From Trichoplax sp. H2 (Eukaryota; Placozoa; Uniplacotomia; Trichoplacea): a stretch of 64,000 nucleotides of DNA. The stretch covers positions 28,845-92,844 of the forward strand of contig NOWV01000245.1 in assembly GCA_003344405.1 (NCBI GenBank), read 5' to 3'. The position numbers and the translations under genes are program-made. Position 1 is the stretch's first letter, and each line of letters begins with the position of its first letter. This document shows positions 17,746 to 30,476 of the stretch, in pieces. The notes below the pieces were generated by a model. The model saw only the letters and a program-made list of their open reading frames with translations. It made no database searches and was not told the DNA's origin.

Positions 17746-17864
17746 CGACTACCAGCCCATGCTGTCATACTGTATGTCATGGCTGTTTTCTTCTTCAATG
17801 CCATTTATGAATTTAAAAACATTGGATCATTTTAACATAGTTGAACCTTATTGTCAAAGTTAAA

Positions 17865-18099
17865 TACTTCAAAGTCCTAACTCATAACGCATAAAGGTTT
17901 TTTTCTCGATGGTCCCAACATGACATCGCTGTGCGTATGGTGATATTACCACACTCATAGCATAAATCTTCATAAACTGGTAGACCAACAGGCTCGACGA
18001 TTAATCACTAAATAATGGAACAAACTGCGGTACTTATATTTATGCTGTTATTCTTTGTCACAGTGTAAGACAGTATAATATTGTATTCTAAGTTGATGA
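17865..18099 (+). repeat. Direct repeat copy 1 (235 bp)
   Basis: This is nearly identical to 18414-18648, with the same length and about three substitutions by eye. It starts at TACTTCAAAGTCC and ends at AGTTGATGA. It does not have the TG...CA ends of a typical LTR. Confidence 0.92.
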
Positions 18100-18413
18100 A
18101 AACGATTGGGTTTCTTCTAGTATTCCTTGACCGTATACAGACAGTATGGGCCAGTGCAATACTTTTAACTTTTCAATTTACCACTGTCGCTTTCTAGCAT
18201 TGCATCACGCCATGGCGTACTTTACACAATGATTGTACCATGAACTACTCAGTAGTCTGTGATTGTACTGTGGATAGTTTTCAATGAAATCGCAAATCCA
18301 CCCCTTCAAAACTTGCGGCTTTCCACTTTAACCCTCAACGGCGGTGTAATGACCGAGTAATAGCCTTTTACTATTACTAGTGTGTCTACAGAATCTACGG
18401 TACACGTTCCTAT

Positions 18414-18648
18414 TACTTCAAAGTCCTAACTCACAACGCATAAAGGTTTTTTTCTCGATGGTCCCAACATGACATCGCTGTGCGTATGGTGATATTACCA
18501 CACTCATAGCATAAATCTTCATAAACTGGGAGACCAACAGGCTCGACGATTAATCACCAAATAATGGAACAAACTGCGGTACTTATATTTATGCTGTTAT
18601 TCTTTGTCACAGTGTAAGACAGTATAATATTGTATTCTAAGTTGATGA
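18414..18648 (+). repeat. Direct repeat copy 2 (235 bp)
   Basis: Second copy of 17865-18099 at an offset of 549 bases, with 314 bases of unrelated sequence between the copies. The flanks differ on both sides, so this is a discrete duplicated block. A short perfect hairpin (AGTAATAG/CTATTACT, near 18354) sits in the intervening sequence. Confidence 0.92.
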
Positions 18649-21600
18649 TATATTTAGTAATGTCTACCGTAGATGTTGTATTCAACATATGATCGATATT
18701 CTCGTTACAGGCTTAAGTATTAAATATAGCTAGCTTAGTAACTGCAATCCTTCTGAAGAGGAGCGCTACAGAGCTCACACTAGAGCTGCACATGAAAGGT
18801 GTAAACTATCCTGTATTTGAGATGCTAATACTGAAGTGTGTAGTAAGTAAGGTGTTAAGACTGTAAGCACGGAAAAGTATATAAGCGAGTAGTTTAGTAT
18901 CGTAAGATAGTTCTTTCTCGTTAGAGGTCCTCAGCTAATCGATTACGTTGTATCTTCGTAAACGAGGTTTTGTTCAATTAATCTTAATTTTCTAAAGTTT
19001 TGAAGATTCTTGATCTATCAACCTCCACACAGATACTTATCGAATCATAACACTTTCGAAATGTCTGTACAAGTAGTGCTTATTCTCTGTTATTCTCTGT
19101 CTTTGCGGTTAAAAATGAATGCTTTCTCTTGTTATGATAAAATATTATGTCGTCATAAATGAGTTGTAATGAAACATCCAATACTTTCTTCCATTAAAGT
19201 CAATGTATAGTTATAGTCTTGTTTTAGTTCATCAAAAGAAAAACTTGGTTTTTGTGGCATCGTGTTTAAAGTGATAGAATTTCTTGCGATGCAGAACCCA
19301 AAGTCGCACTGTCTTAGAGTGAGCGCAATAGTTTCAACTTACTGATGGCGGCCAGGTAAATTTTAATCTTAAATACCTATATGCGTAAAGTTTTAAATAT
19401 ACAATAAAATTATGAAATAGAGTAACATGGTTCGTTAAACGGTTATACGCTTAGATCGCTCGATAATTGGTAAATTACATATTCTGTTTCAACAGAAAGC
19501 GGTCGTTTCTCTGACTGAAGGAGGTAAGAGAGACATTTGGAAATACTACTAAAATACTGTACTTTACCACCAGATTAAGTTATAGGTGAGATTCTTAAGA
19601 CATGCCGAGAATTTTTGACTGCGTTTGCTGTTGTAGTGTGGCCTGATATATTGATTAATATCAAACTAACGTAAATTATATTATACTTTAATAGATTCAC
19701 TATTGCGAATTATAACTTAATACTATATAAATTAATTGTTGGTATCCTTACGTTGATGATTTTAGCCTATATACGAAACTTGTGTATGGTGATTATTCTG
19801 CACCTTTACTTAGCAGATATATTAAAAGCTTAATATAGAGATAATTTCTATTGTTCACTTAGTACTATCCACAACATAGTTATAAGATTTAAAGAATCTT
19901 CTTTAAATAATAAATGGCGACAGTTTATATTGGTCGCGCCGTATAAATTGCCATGTAACGTTGAAGTTGATTATTCTGTACATTTACTTGGAAGATAAAT
20001 TACAACCTTAACATAGAGATGAATACTACTCTTCACTTAGTACTACCCATATGATAGTTATAAGATTTAAAGAATGATATAGCCAAGAACTAGTTACTAA
20101 ATCTAATCATACTCTGTTGCAATATAGCAATTCTTTATTATCTGCGATATATAAAATACTTTTGCAGTGTTGACGAATAATATCAACTGAATCCTTCGCA
20201 ATTCTACATATGGAGCCCAGAATTTAGCTGTCACGAAAATTATTTTATTAAGCAACCTGTTCTCCAATTTTTTGTGGAATCTCCTTTTCAATCAAAAGAT
20301 AGTTAGTATGTCTTGTTTTTGTAGCAAACATTAATTTTTACGCTTTTTTAACTAGAATATACTGTAACTAATTTTGGAGGTGGTTACTAGATGATTAGAA
20401 TTAGTAAATTCAATTATTATTCTTAGTCGATTTCTACGAGTATAATCAGCTAGCTTGTGACCGCATTTTTCATAAATGGAACAGTAATTCTTAATAAGAT
20501 CTATCGATCTTATCGCTGTATCATTTAATGTTCGTCCTATAAAGTTAATTCTAGTAGTACAAACGAGGGACATAAGTTTTTAAATGTGATACATTTAAAA
20601 AAATTTGGGGTGATTGGCATCGCAAATTTTTCATATTGTGTGCAATATACAGTATAACTATGTAAGAACTGTTAAAGAACACGGCAGTACCAAATGTGAC
20701 TGAGGAGAAACTTCGCTATAGTGTTTGTACGATATTGATTACCAGTAATGCAGTATTTGTTACTTTTAACAGTTATAGTTTGCTCTACTGTACTATTTCG
20801 CTCCCATATACGTGGTGTATGCAATTTGCTGTGAAATAAAATTTTTACGTATTATCATGGCATAAATCAGCTTTACCACAAGGTTATACGTAAAATCAAA
20901 TTTCTCAAGCTTTCGGGATTTACTATCCCTTAACTACTCACAAGAACTTAGATGTGCTTGCTTCTACGTTCCAGAACTAGAAAACTGATCTTACAATGAT
21001 CTGTGGGCTTAAATACCTTTCGGCAACGGCTAACATTGATGAATCATCTTAATCATATTTATCAATGTGAACATTTACTGACTAATTTCAACTAATCATA
21101 AATTACAGTTACATGAGCTTGTACTGTCTTCAATTGCTGTATAAGAATTGTATTACAGTACAACATATAATTTACTGTGGTACTATACATTATAACTTCA
21201 GTGATTCCTAGTGTAAGCAACTAATTGTAATCACCGTATATAAATAATAATTTACTAAATTTAGTCATTTAATTCTTCACGGTAGTTTGCACCATTACAC
21301 AGCAGAACGCTTACCCTAATTTTACGGCTGTTTATATCCGTGACAGGCATATAAATAAAAATTTCTATTAGAGAACCTAGAATTTACTGATATTGCAGTA
21401 AGCTAAAAAAATTTAAAGTACAGTAATGTGAATATCTGTAAGCTGCAAATGTTATCATTACCTGTCATCAATGAGTTTCTATAAAACATCTTGAGCCTTC
21501 GAGGATTTTATTTTATGACATTGGCATTTAGCCGAGTTTACGAATATATGCCGTATATTATGTAATCTTTGGATATCTAATGTAAATTATGTTCATTATT

Positions 21601-24600
21601 GACATTTCATGTCCAGTCATAATTAAACTGTTTCCGTAACTTTAGCCACGATTAAAAATTGTCAATATTAGATTAGTAGATTAAATTACTGCACATTATA
21701 CCCCGTCAGTTTATGAAAATTTCTTAGAATGTTTGGCTGAAACTGTCGTACTGATGTATATAAAAAAATTTCGAAATTAAACCCATTCTCGTGCACGACA
21801 GTTTCAACTAAGTATTCTAAGAACTTTCCCAGCTTATTAACGGAGTTTACGGTATAGGCAAAAGCTACAGTTATTCTGACTCAGAATTTTTATGATTAAT
21901 CGTATTAGATACAAACTTATCTATAAAATCTGAGGCTTTTAATGGAGATTTTATTTTTAATGTAGATGCTATAGTGCAGTCCCTCAAACAGCTTCAATTA
22001 AGGACATTAGATTATGCAAGAAAGTTTAAGATGCATATTAGATGTATGCATGTAATAGTAGATATTGCTTAAAGCACATATTCTAATCTTTACACTGTTA
22101 TGTTTACATTTTATATAAATCGCCGATTCTTTTATAGTAAGCTAAGTGGATAGACTGAAGATAGATAGACCTTGGTAAATTAATAGGCGAGCTAATCTGT
22201 CATAGCTACGCTCACACAAGGAATAAAACTTTTATTATAATACTTTTAAGATACATACTTTATTTGCTTGAGATACAAAATTACTTTTAGCGTCCAATTT
22301 TGTGCAGGTTGTTGTCTTTAAAGAAACCAATTCGAAGAAATTAATAAGCACGTACATAAAAGTTTTCTCCTCTTAATTTTGAATCCAATACTGTAATTAA
22401 GATAAGAATTTCTATTAAGATGCTATAATATTTTTTATTACTACAAGGTGACTTTTTGGTCGTAAATATTACGCATTGCTGGTGAACATTTTACAGTAAA
22501 AATTTGTAGAAATAATACATTAGTATCTGTAAATGAGAAAATTCATGTTAATAGGTTAGCTGGATACATTACAATGCATTCCAATACAGTAGGAAACTAA
22601 TACCGAAAATTTGTACTAAGATATTATAAGTTAACCAAGATATTTATGAAGACAAAGTCATTAGTGACTATTACAGCATTATATTTACGACATTTCTGTA
22701 AAAGTCAGTAGCGGAATGGGTCTGTCTTATGATGTCTAGATACATTACAGTGGCTTAAAATAATATCAAATATAACCTAACAATAATACAAAATTTTATG
22801 ATTTTAAACAATATTTTTTTAAAATGATTCGAAAGGGATTACTATCAACTTCATGATTGCTATAAAGTATTCGATTTCATGCTATTTGTGTTCAATTTAA
22901 AATCAAGTTATTCAATTCTAAGAACAAGATTTATGCCCTTACCTGCAGTCTAAATATAAACTATATTTTTTCTTCTTTGCTATTGATAGTGAATACGAGT
23001 ATACTACTTAATAGTATTACTTAAAACTAAACAGTTTGACGTTTTACTACGTAGCGAACTTTTAATAATGGCGCTTTAGTTTGGATTGTACCTGATTTTT
23101 CTCCTAAAGGATAGGGTTCTAAATCATAGAATATCAATCAGTCAAATGCACTTACGATCAAGGTCTAATGCGATGATTTATTTAGTAAACAAATAGTGTT
23201 ATTTACCAACAGATAAATTTTATTTATCACGGTTGATGGATTTTACAGGATGCGTTATTTCTATTTCTTTCGTGAAAGTCTGAAATGGGACCGCATTGTG
23301 ATGCATTTACCTTACAGTATTAATAAGAAGTGGAATTTCATTAGGGTATCACTCACCTATTATAAATAAGTGGTAGTCCTTTTAAAAGTCCAATGTCTAA
23401 ATTTTTTTTCTTATTCTACTGAAAGGAGATTTACGTACCCTTTTTTTTAAGGAGCGTTGATGCTGCATACGATTTTCTTTGAAGCCTATTTTGCGATTAG
23501 AATGAGAGAAATCTGACCCTTAGGTACTGTACAATATTAAAATTGACGATACAGTAACGTCAACTGGAACCGTTAGGGTGGTTTACATAAAGATTTAAAC
23601 ATGATATCATGTGGATATAGATATTTTAAAGAATATCCAGATACTCCTAATGTAGTCATTTTCAAAACGATACATGTGCTAATGTCAGATTTTGATAAGT
23701 TCATATTTTGTTCCCCAACACACTGTGGGATAAAATGCTATTGTATGTATTTTGTGAGCCAATGATTTAATCTAAAAGGAAGTCTTTTTACTAAAATACT
23801 TACGCATACTCGACATAAAAGTAGTATCTGGAAATAGTATTAATTATGAAATGATGTATAGACTTCTTTCTCTAAAATCTGTCTAATATCTGTAGAGTGT
23901 CATTTCTTTTACCGATGATCTAATTGGCTATTGGAAGTAGTAGCTATTGTACTTATCATTAATATGCCAGCATGCTAGCCACAGTTGGTCCTTTTTATTT
24001 CTCATTAGCATTAAATTAGCTGTAGACATCATTGTACTAATGTGGACTTTGATTTGTTTGTTTAATGCATTACATGTAAAGTGAACAATATGAACGTGAT
24101 TAGGAGGAATATACTACTCTTTTGAATGCGCCACAAATTAGCTAATTTGCTTTCTTCATCAGAAATATAATTTCCTTCAGATTCAGCAGACTATGTCAGC
24201 TCCAAGTGAAATTAGATATTCAATATTTTAATTATATTTATTTGGATTTATGTGATTGAAATTAATATTAATCTCGTAGCCGAAAAGTATCCGTGATGAT
24301 GAAACTTTAGATTGGAGCAAAAATAATTCGCTTTTTACTAGTTATAATTACTTATAGCCAATTTTTTTATAGAAGGGCTAAGTAATTGATTAGCCTAGTG
24401 GTGAAACTCAACGGTTTGTGAACGCTACTTATAATACAGTAAGTAAAGGAATAGTTATTTATAACGTAAATGAAGTACTAGCGTTTAAAAGGATATTTTT
24501 ATGACTGAATATAAAATAATTTCTTGTATATTAGAATACTACGCTTACTTAGAGTTTATAAAGTTGTTTATTATGTATTTCATTAATACAAATCTATTAA

Positions 24601-26423
24601 TTATCATCTTTAGTAAAGCATTATCTCTATTGTCATTTAGATTTTTTTCAAGCCCCTTCAGCGGATTAAAGTATGGAATCACGTTATGAATAAATGAGCA
24701 AGCAAGCATTTTGAATTAAGCCAGAAAAGTAGGCGGATGAATAAAGGTCTGGATTGAAAAGCTTTATTTTATGGTTATTAATACTGATTGTACTTGTGAT
24801 AATAACAACGGTAAAGAAAAAAATAGACCATGATGTATTAATAAGATTCTAGTTACCCTTGCAATTCAATGAATGCGCCTATTACTATAAAAGTTTATTT
24901 TAGCTTCATGCAATACGTTACCCTCACAGAGATGCTTTTAGTTCGTCAACAACATGTGATTATAGTCGCCCAAATTAGATATTGTGAGCAAAGCGGTGGT
25001 TTAGTAATTCCATAACAGCAAGATGAACGCTAGTACCAATATTACTTGATCATCAACTCTATCGAAATGACGTCACCTATGCTAATAAAGTGTAGTAAAA
25101 TTAATTCTACTCATGTAATTAAGCATTGTACTCACTGAAAGTCTCAAGGGAATTCTTATTATTAGATAGGCTTATTCATAACTATTGCTATATACATGTG
25201 GCGGTATTAAAAAGGTGAATTTAATATAATGTTATAATAATCTTAAAATGAAAATACAGGATATATAGAGTATAAAGGTACCATGTCGATATTATCACGA
25301 ATGGATGATGTGCAAACGATGAAATACTTCAAGGTATAGTATCGAACACCTGCAGGCCAACATTTTGTCGATATGAAGTGAAAAACAGACTCTGACATCG
25401 ACATCACTGTAGGTAGAGTTAATTTACGAGAAATGGATGATTCTATTCTGCTGTAAAAACATAAAACAATGCTGTATAGGAGTGCATTTGTGTCATATCG
25501 CATCAATGCTGATAACATCTATATCAAATAGTGCAAAAATAGTAATCATAACACGGCCAAAGAAAGAGACTTTATAGGCTTATTTGACCATCATTTTGCT
25601 AGATATAGCGATGAAAATGACATTAAAAGTTAGCTGAGGTACTAGGTTGTCTCCATTTGGTCAAGCTTGCTATCGGTGTATTTATAACGGAGATGGATAA
25701 TATGATCGAGATGACGTTGATACATTCATTGCTCAATATTGGATAGTAGAATAGTTTGAACTCAATTATGGTAGAGCTTGGATAGTTGTTGGGTAATATT
25801 GTAATCATCTGTATTGTAAATATGTATTCAAATCTTACAATGCTGCTATATATTAATTCGATAGGTGGATACAATGATTGCAAAGTAGTGTGTGACGAAA
25901 CTGAATACAAAAAAATATTACTTGGTCACATGTTGAAATTAAACCACAACTAGCCCACGTTGCTTAGTTTAGATACTGTACACTTGGCTGGTTGCTATGA
26001 TATGGCACCATTCTATATACAGTCTATTTGTCGATAGAGTATACGCATAAATGATCACAATTATACAGTGAGAATAGTATAAGAAGTGATATTTATTTGC
26101 CTATTATGCATGAAAGCTGGCATTCCGAATACTTTTCAATCAGACTACATTATATTAACTGACGAATTTTCTACTTTGACCACTAAAATTGCTGTGATTC
26201 AAGCAAGTCTAAATTAAACACTTTCATTTGTACGTTTCGAATGAATTAGAGATAGAAGTGGAGTGCTGAACACCACACTAGGATTTATTTGTACTTTATT
26301 TGTTATTTTTTTTAACTCAATAAACGATCTGATTTGTAATTACTTTCGTTACAGTTTTCAACGAGACAGCGCTTGAATCGGCTATTTGAATCATCAATGA
26401 AGATTTGAAAGTACTGTAAGTCT
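18649..26423. other. 7.8-kb AT-rich spacer without a recognisable gene
   Basis: No frame here shows a family motif. The better-looking minus-strand frames are 20352-20573 (mixed polar composition, contains GRTLNDTAIRSIDLIKNYC) and 20103-20291, but neither has clear splice signals or a known domain. At 25243-25910 the minus strand carries two hydrophobic frames separated by stops that could be remnants of a membrane-protein gene; I cannot assign them. A CRE palindrome TGACGTCA is at 25068-25075. An upstream non-coding exon of the zinc-finger gene may end this region: a pyrimidine-rich CAG acceptor precedes 26355. Confidence 0.4.
21717..21836. repeat. 120-nt fold-back inverted repeat
   Basis: TTCTTAGAAT...GCTGAAACTGTCGTAC (21721-21751) is matched on the other strand by the sequence ending TATTCTAAGAA near 21832, over about 30 bp with roughly five mismatches and a loop of about 40 bases. 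The outer bases also pair partly. It is long enough to be a structured RNA precursor or a miniature inverted-repeat element; no target-site duplication is evident. Confidence 0.7.
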
Positions 26424-27545
26424 ATGACGGCCAATAATTCATCCGATCATCCTACTAGAGAGATCCATTTTAAATTGATGTTGAGCCAAAGAAATCGCAA
26501 GAATGCCATCTGTAAGATTGATTCATCCAGCATGAATCAGGACGATAGCCATGGTAATCAGTATAATCAGTATGGTTACACACTGAATCAAGATCCATCT
26601 CGTATTGTCCAACAAAATTATCAACAGGATCAAACATTAACAAAAAAGAAGTTAACCAACTTCTCTGTCGACTACATTCTTCATGAATTAAATAGTCATT
26701 GTGGCCGTAAGAAAGACGATCTGAAAAAATATACACATCAAAGTTTCGCAGGCGATATTTCGAACTATAGCAGCAGATTGAATCATATGAAGAATATATA
26801 TTACCCAAACAGCCAGGCTCTCGGTCAGTTCTTGAATACTACAACAGCACCCAATTTCGTCTTCTCCAACCAACTTAAAGCCCGTTATGATACCCAGATT
26901 ACATCTTTAGACCTGAAGCCATCAGTCATTAATTTACAATCGAAAATGTTACGACAAAATCTAATCCATCCGGTACCATCTAGTCACTCGAAGAAGATTG
27001 TGGATGAAAATAAGACCAAAGGATTGCTTGACGAACATGATAGACTTACGCGTAGTGGACGTGATATTAATGGACCGCATGCGGTGAATTCTTCATCCAC
27101 TTCGAAACGTTTGAATCATAGCTTTCATCAACGTTATCCATGCAAAATATGTCAGAAATCTTTTGCCAATCCTCACTGTTTATCACGGCACATACGAATT
27201 CATACTGGTGAAAAGCCTTATCAATGTAATATTTGTAAAAAGGCTTTTAATCAATCATTTCACTTAACTATCCATAAGCGATTACACACTGGCGATTTAA
27301 GATATCAATGTAACATTTGCTGTCGACGTTTTGTTCAAAGTAATGATCTCAAGAAGCATTACAGAACTCATACTGGTGAGAAACCGTATCATTGCAGTTA
27401 TTGTCAAAAATGTTTCGCCGATGCTAGCCAACTAAAAAAACACATGCGGATTCACACTGGCGAAAAGCCCTACAGGTGTATCGTATGTCAGCGTCGTTTT
27501 ACGCAATCTGGAGCTTTAAAAAAGCACTCTCATATTCATCAGTGA
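26424..27545 (+). CDS. C2H2 zinc-finger transcription factor with eh1-like motif
   Basis: This is an intronless 373-residue coding region. The C-terminal third holds five consecutive C2H2 fingers, at about 240-260, 268-288, 296-316, 324-344 and 352-372. TGEKPY-type linkers join most of them; the second linker is the variant TGDLRYQ. The last finger ends one residue before the stop. Such tandem fingers bind DNA in the nucleus. The N-terminal 235 residues are low-complexity, rich in Asn, Gln, Ser, His and Lys. They contain FSVDYIL at 80-86, which fits the engrailed-homology-1 motif that recruits Groucho/TLE corepressors, so a repressor role is likely by inference. I cannot assign an orthologue. 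A pyrimidine-rich CAG acceptor about 70 bases upstream suggests a non-coding first exon. Confidence 0.93.
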   Translation: MTANNSSDHPTREIHFKLMLSQRNRKNAICKIDSSSMNQDDSHGNQYNQYGYTLNQDPSRIVQQNYQQDQTLTKKKLTNFSVDYILHELNSHCGRKKDDLKKYTHQSFAGDISNYSSRLNHMKNIYYPNSQALGQFLNTTTAPNFVFSNQLKARYDTQITSLDLKPSVINLQSKMLRQNLIHPVPSSHSKKIVDENKTKGLLDEHDRLTRSGRDINGPHAVNSSSTSKRLNHSFHQRYPCKICQKSFANPHCLSRHIRIHTGEKPYQCNICKKAFNQSFHLTIHKRLHTGDLRYQCNICCRRFVQSNDLKKHYRTHTGEKPYHCSYCQKCFADASQLKKHMRIHTGEKPYRCIVCQRRFTQSGALKKHSHIHQ

Positions 27546-27602
27546 ATATTAGTAGTTATTCGTAATTCGTTTCCGTTTTACCATCTTTCTTTGGTGCTGT
27601 TT

Positions 27603-27619
27603 TCTCTCTCTCTCTCTCT
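27603..27619 (+). repeat. (TC)n microsatellite in the probable 3' UTR
   Basis: An uninterrupted TC dinucleotide run about 60 bases after the zinc-finger stop codon. Confidence 0.85.
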
Positions 27620-29649
27620 TGCCATTCTATTACTATTACTATTATAGTCGTTTAAAATACTATGTCATACCTTTTATAGGACCTTTGTCTTACGAACTAG
27701 GTCTGAAGATAAAAAAGTCCTTTTTTTCGGTGGCGTATTACTATGCGAATTTAGAATATTTCTTAATCATTTAAATGAAAACTTATATTTAGCCAATAAT
27801 CTTACTATAAATGTTGATCACTTTGAAACAAAAATTAAGCATTCAGTGTCACAGTGTTATGGGTGTTTCCGTTTTTCTACACATTACTTCAGTGTTATTG
27901 TGCGTAATTAGCAATTGGAGTGGCCTTTAAGCTAGATATATTATCTATTCTATTCGACTTTTTAGCCTTCTTCACTTTCAATTCTGGTAATATAGGTGAC
28001 ATTAATTCGTGATGATTGCCGATACCTTTCTACCAGTGAATTATACGTACAATTGTGTCAAATTGAAGTACATGGTTATTCCAAGTTGGATTTCAATCCT
28101 CTAAATCTTATGGATTATTTATTGGATTCGAAATGATTTCATTATCATACTTATTCCTCTGTTATATAGCGTTTAGAAATTTAGTATAGCTGAAAAATTT
28201 TTAGAGAAAATGTCGCAATCTGATGTCAAGTAGAATATTGTAAACATCAATTGGGTCGAATGTGTGTAAAAATGCGCTCAGATGCATCAATTATATTATT
28301 ACACTTGTCAAATCGAGTGCTCATCGATATTGATTTATTAGGTTGAATACTTTGAGACCTGATATCAATATATTGAAAGATCAAAATGTACTGTATATTG
28401 TATTAAGTGTAGAAAAATTGTATAGAATCAGTAGTCTTTCAAAGACAATTAATTTAACAGACGACATAGTTTACGACAAATGCTGCTGTTAACATCTTTC
28501 TCAGAGGAGCTGTTGCTTTTCCACAAAGGCAAATAAAGATTTAATGATTGAATAGGTTTACAACCTTCAGAAAATGAACTTGATCATAGTAAATTATTAG
28601 TATGTATTCTGATCTGGTGATCAACAGCTTATTAATCTGTTTGCTATCAAAATTAAATGTACAACAATGGTTAATCGTAGGAATATCTTCTATGGTTAAA
28701 TCATCGCACAACATGGATACCCGCATGATTAATTGTAATTGTTTCAGCAAGTGTAATTATAATAATGTACTAGTTATATTCTATTAATATATAAACTGAA
28801 ATTGTATAGCATAGCGCAAAATCTTCACTTAGGCTGTCAGCAAGAAGATATACATATAGACTTGCACGATAGAGGTTATCTTGTGAAAATTTTAGTGTCG
28901 AAGAATAAAAATTTTTCCACAGAAAGTGCTTTATTTGAATTTTATTTTTATTGATTTTGTATTTGGAGAAGTTTACAGCCTTAATTAGAGTCTTTCAAAA
29001 ATTTAGTATAACAAGTTTATATTGCGTATATTATTTCTTATAAATTTGTATCTCTTTTTATTGCAGAATATATCATAACGTGTTGAAATGGTACGATAAA
29101 GATTAACAATGTGTGAACTACTGTAGAAAAATTCTCGTTATAGCGTTATCCTAGGTTAGTTGTTCATTCAAGTTTACTTATCTCTAGATAACAGATTGCA
29201 TTTAATTACTTTAGTCTACGGTATGATATCTGCTCTTTATGCCGTTTTTACAACACCAATGCAATGGAGAAACTGCTTCCAATTGTAGCTAATCACAAAG
29301 ACGTATCTTGAATCTAAACTAAATGCTGTTTATTTTTAAAAGTCATTCATTTATTTGCATATAGGATTTTATTCGCAAGCATCGATAGAAGAATGTGATA
29401 ATATACAGTACATGTTGATTAATGTTAATAAGCAAAGTCAGCGTTGATCCGTTTTCTTGAAATTTAGAGATGAACAACGATATTCTACATTGTAAAACAT
29501 GTTAGATCACGGACATTTCACAAAATAGATAACAATCACGAGTAGAAATTGGCAAGCTTTATTCTTAACTAGATACCTAACCACCTTGCATACCTTCCTC
29601 AATAATGCACTATATTCTATGATTAAAGTTCTAAGCCAATTGAAATGTC
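27620..29649. other. AT-rich 3' flank and spacer, no gene seen
   Basis: It contains only short chance frames, for example two overlapping opposite-strand frames around 28541-28787. No domain, RNA gene or repeat structure was recognised. Confidence 0.5.
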
Positions 29650-29882
29650 TTATAATTATCCTACTGTCACAATATGATTTTAAAGAAGCATTATAAAGGT
29701 GATGGTTATGGAAACAAGGATTAAATATCGATTTAGATTTTGCAGAGTGATCTAAAGTATCGTTGCTAAATATAATTACAGAAATAAAGCTTCAGATCAA
29801 TTTAGATTATTGTAGTATGATCCAAACTACCGATAGAAAAGGTAATAAAAAAATGAGGCTTAAGTATCGATATAGATTATCA
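29650..29882 (+). repeat. Direct repeat copy 1 beside N gap
   Basis: Nearly identical to 30244-30476 at a constant offset of 594 bases with no length change. This copy stops exactly at the first N of the gap, which suggests a contig end. Confidence 0.93.
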
Positions 29883-29902
29883 NNNNNNNNNNNNNNNNNN
29901 NN
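29883..29902. other. Assembly gap, 20 N
   Basis: A run of 20 N; the same length as the gaps at 59491-59510 and 61174-61193, so 20 is a placeholder and not a measured size. Confidence 0.99.

Positions 29903-30476
<574 letters not shown>

Noticed and set aside
17865-18648. LTR retrotransposon
   Set aside because: The direct repeats lack TG/CA ends, and the interior is only 314 bases with no primer-binding site or protein.
25243-25910. Decayed GPCR or other membrane-protein pseudogene
   Set aside because: Hydrophobic pieces exist on both strands, but no helix motif (DRY, NPxxY, CWxP) or consistent order of segments could be found.
26470-26873. Minus-strand frames opposite the zinc-finger gene
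   Set aside because: Antisense shadows of a well-supported coding region.
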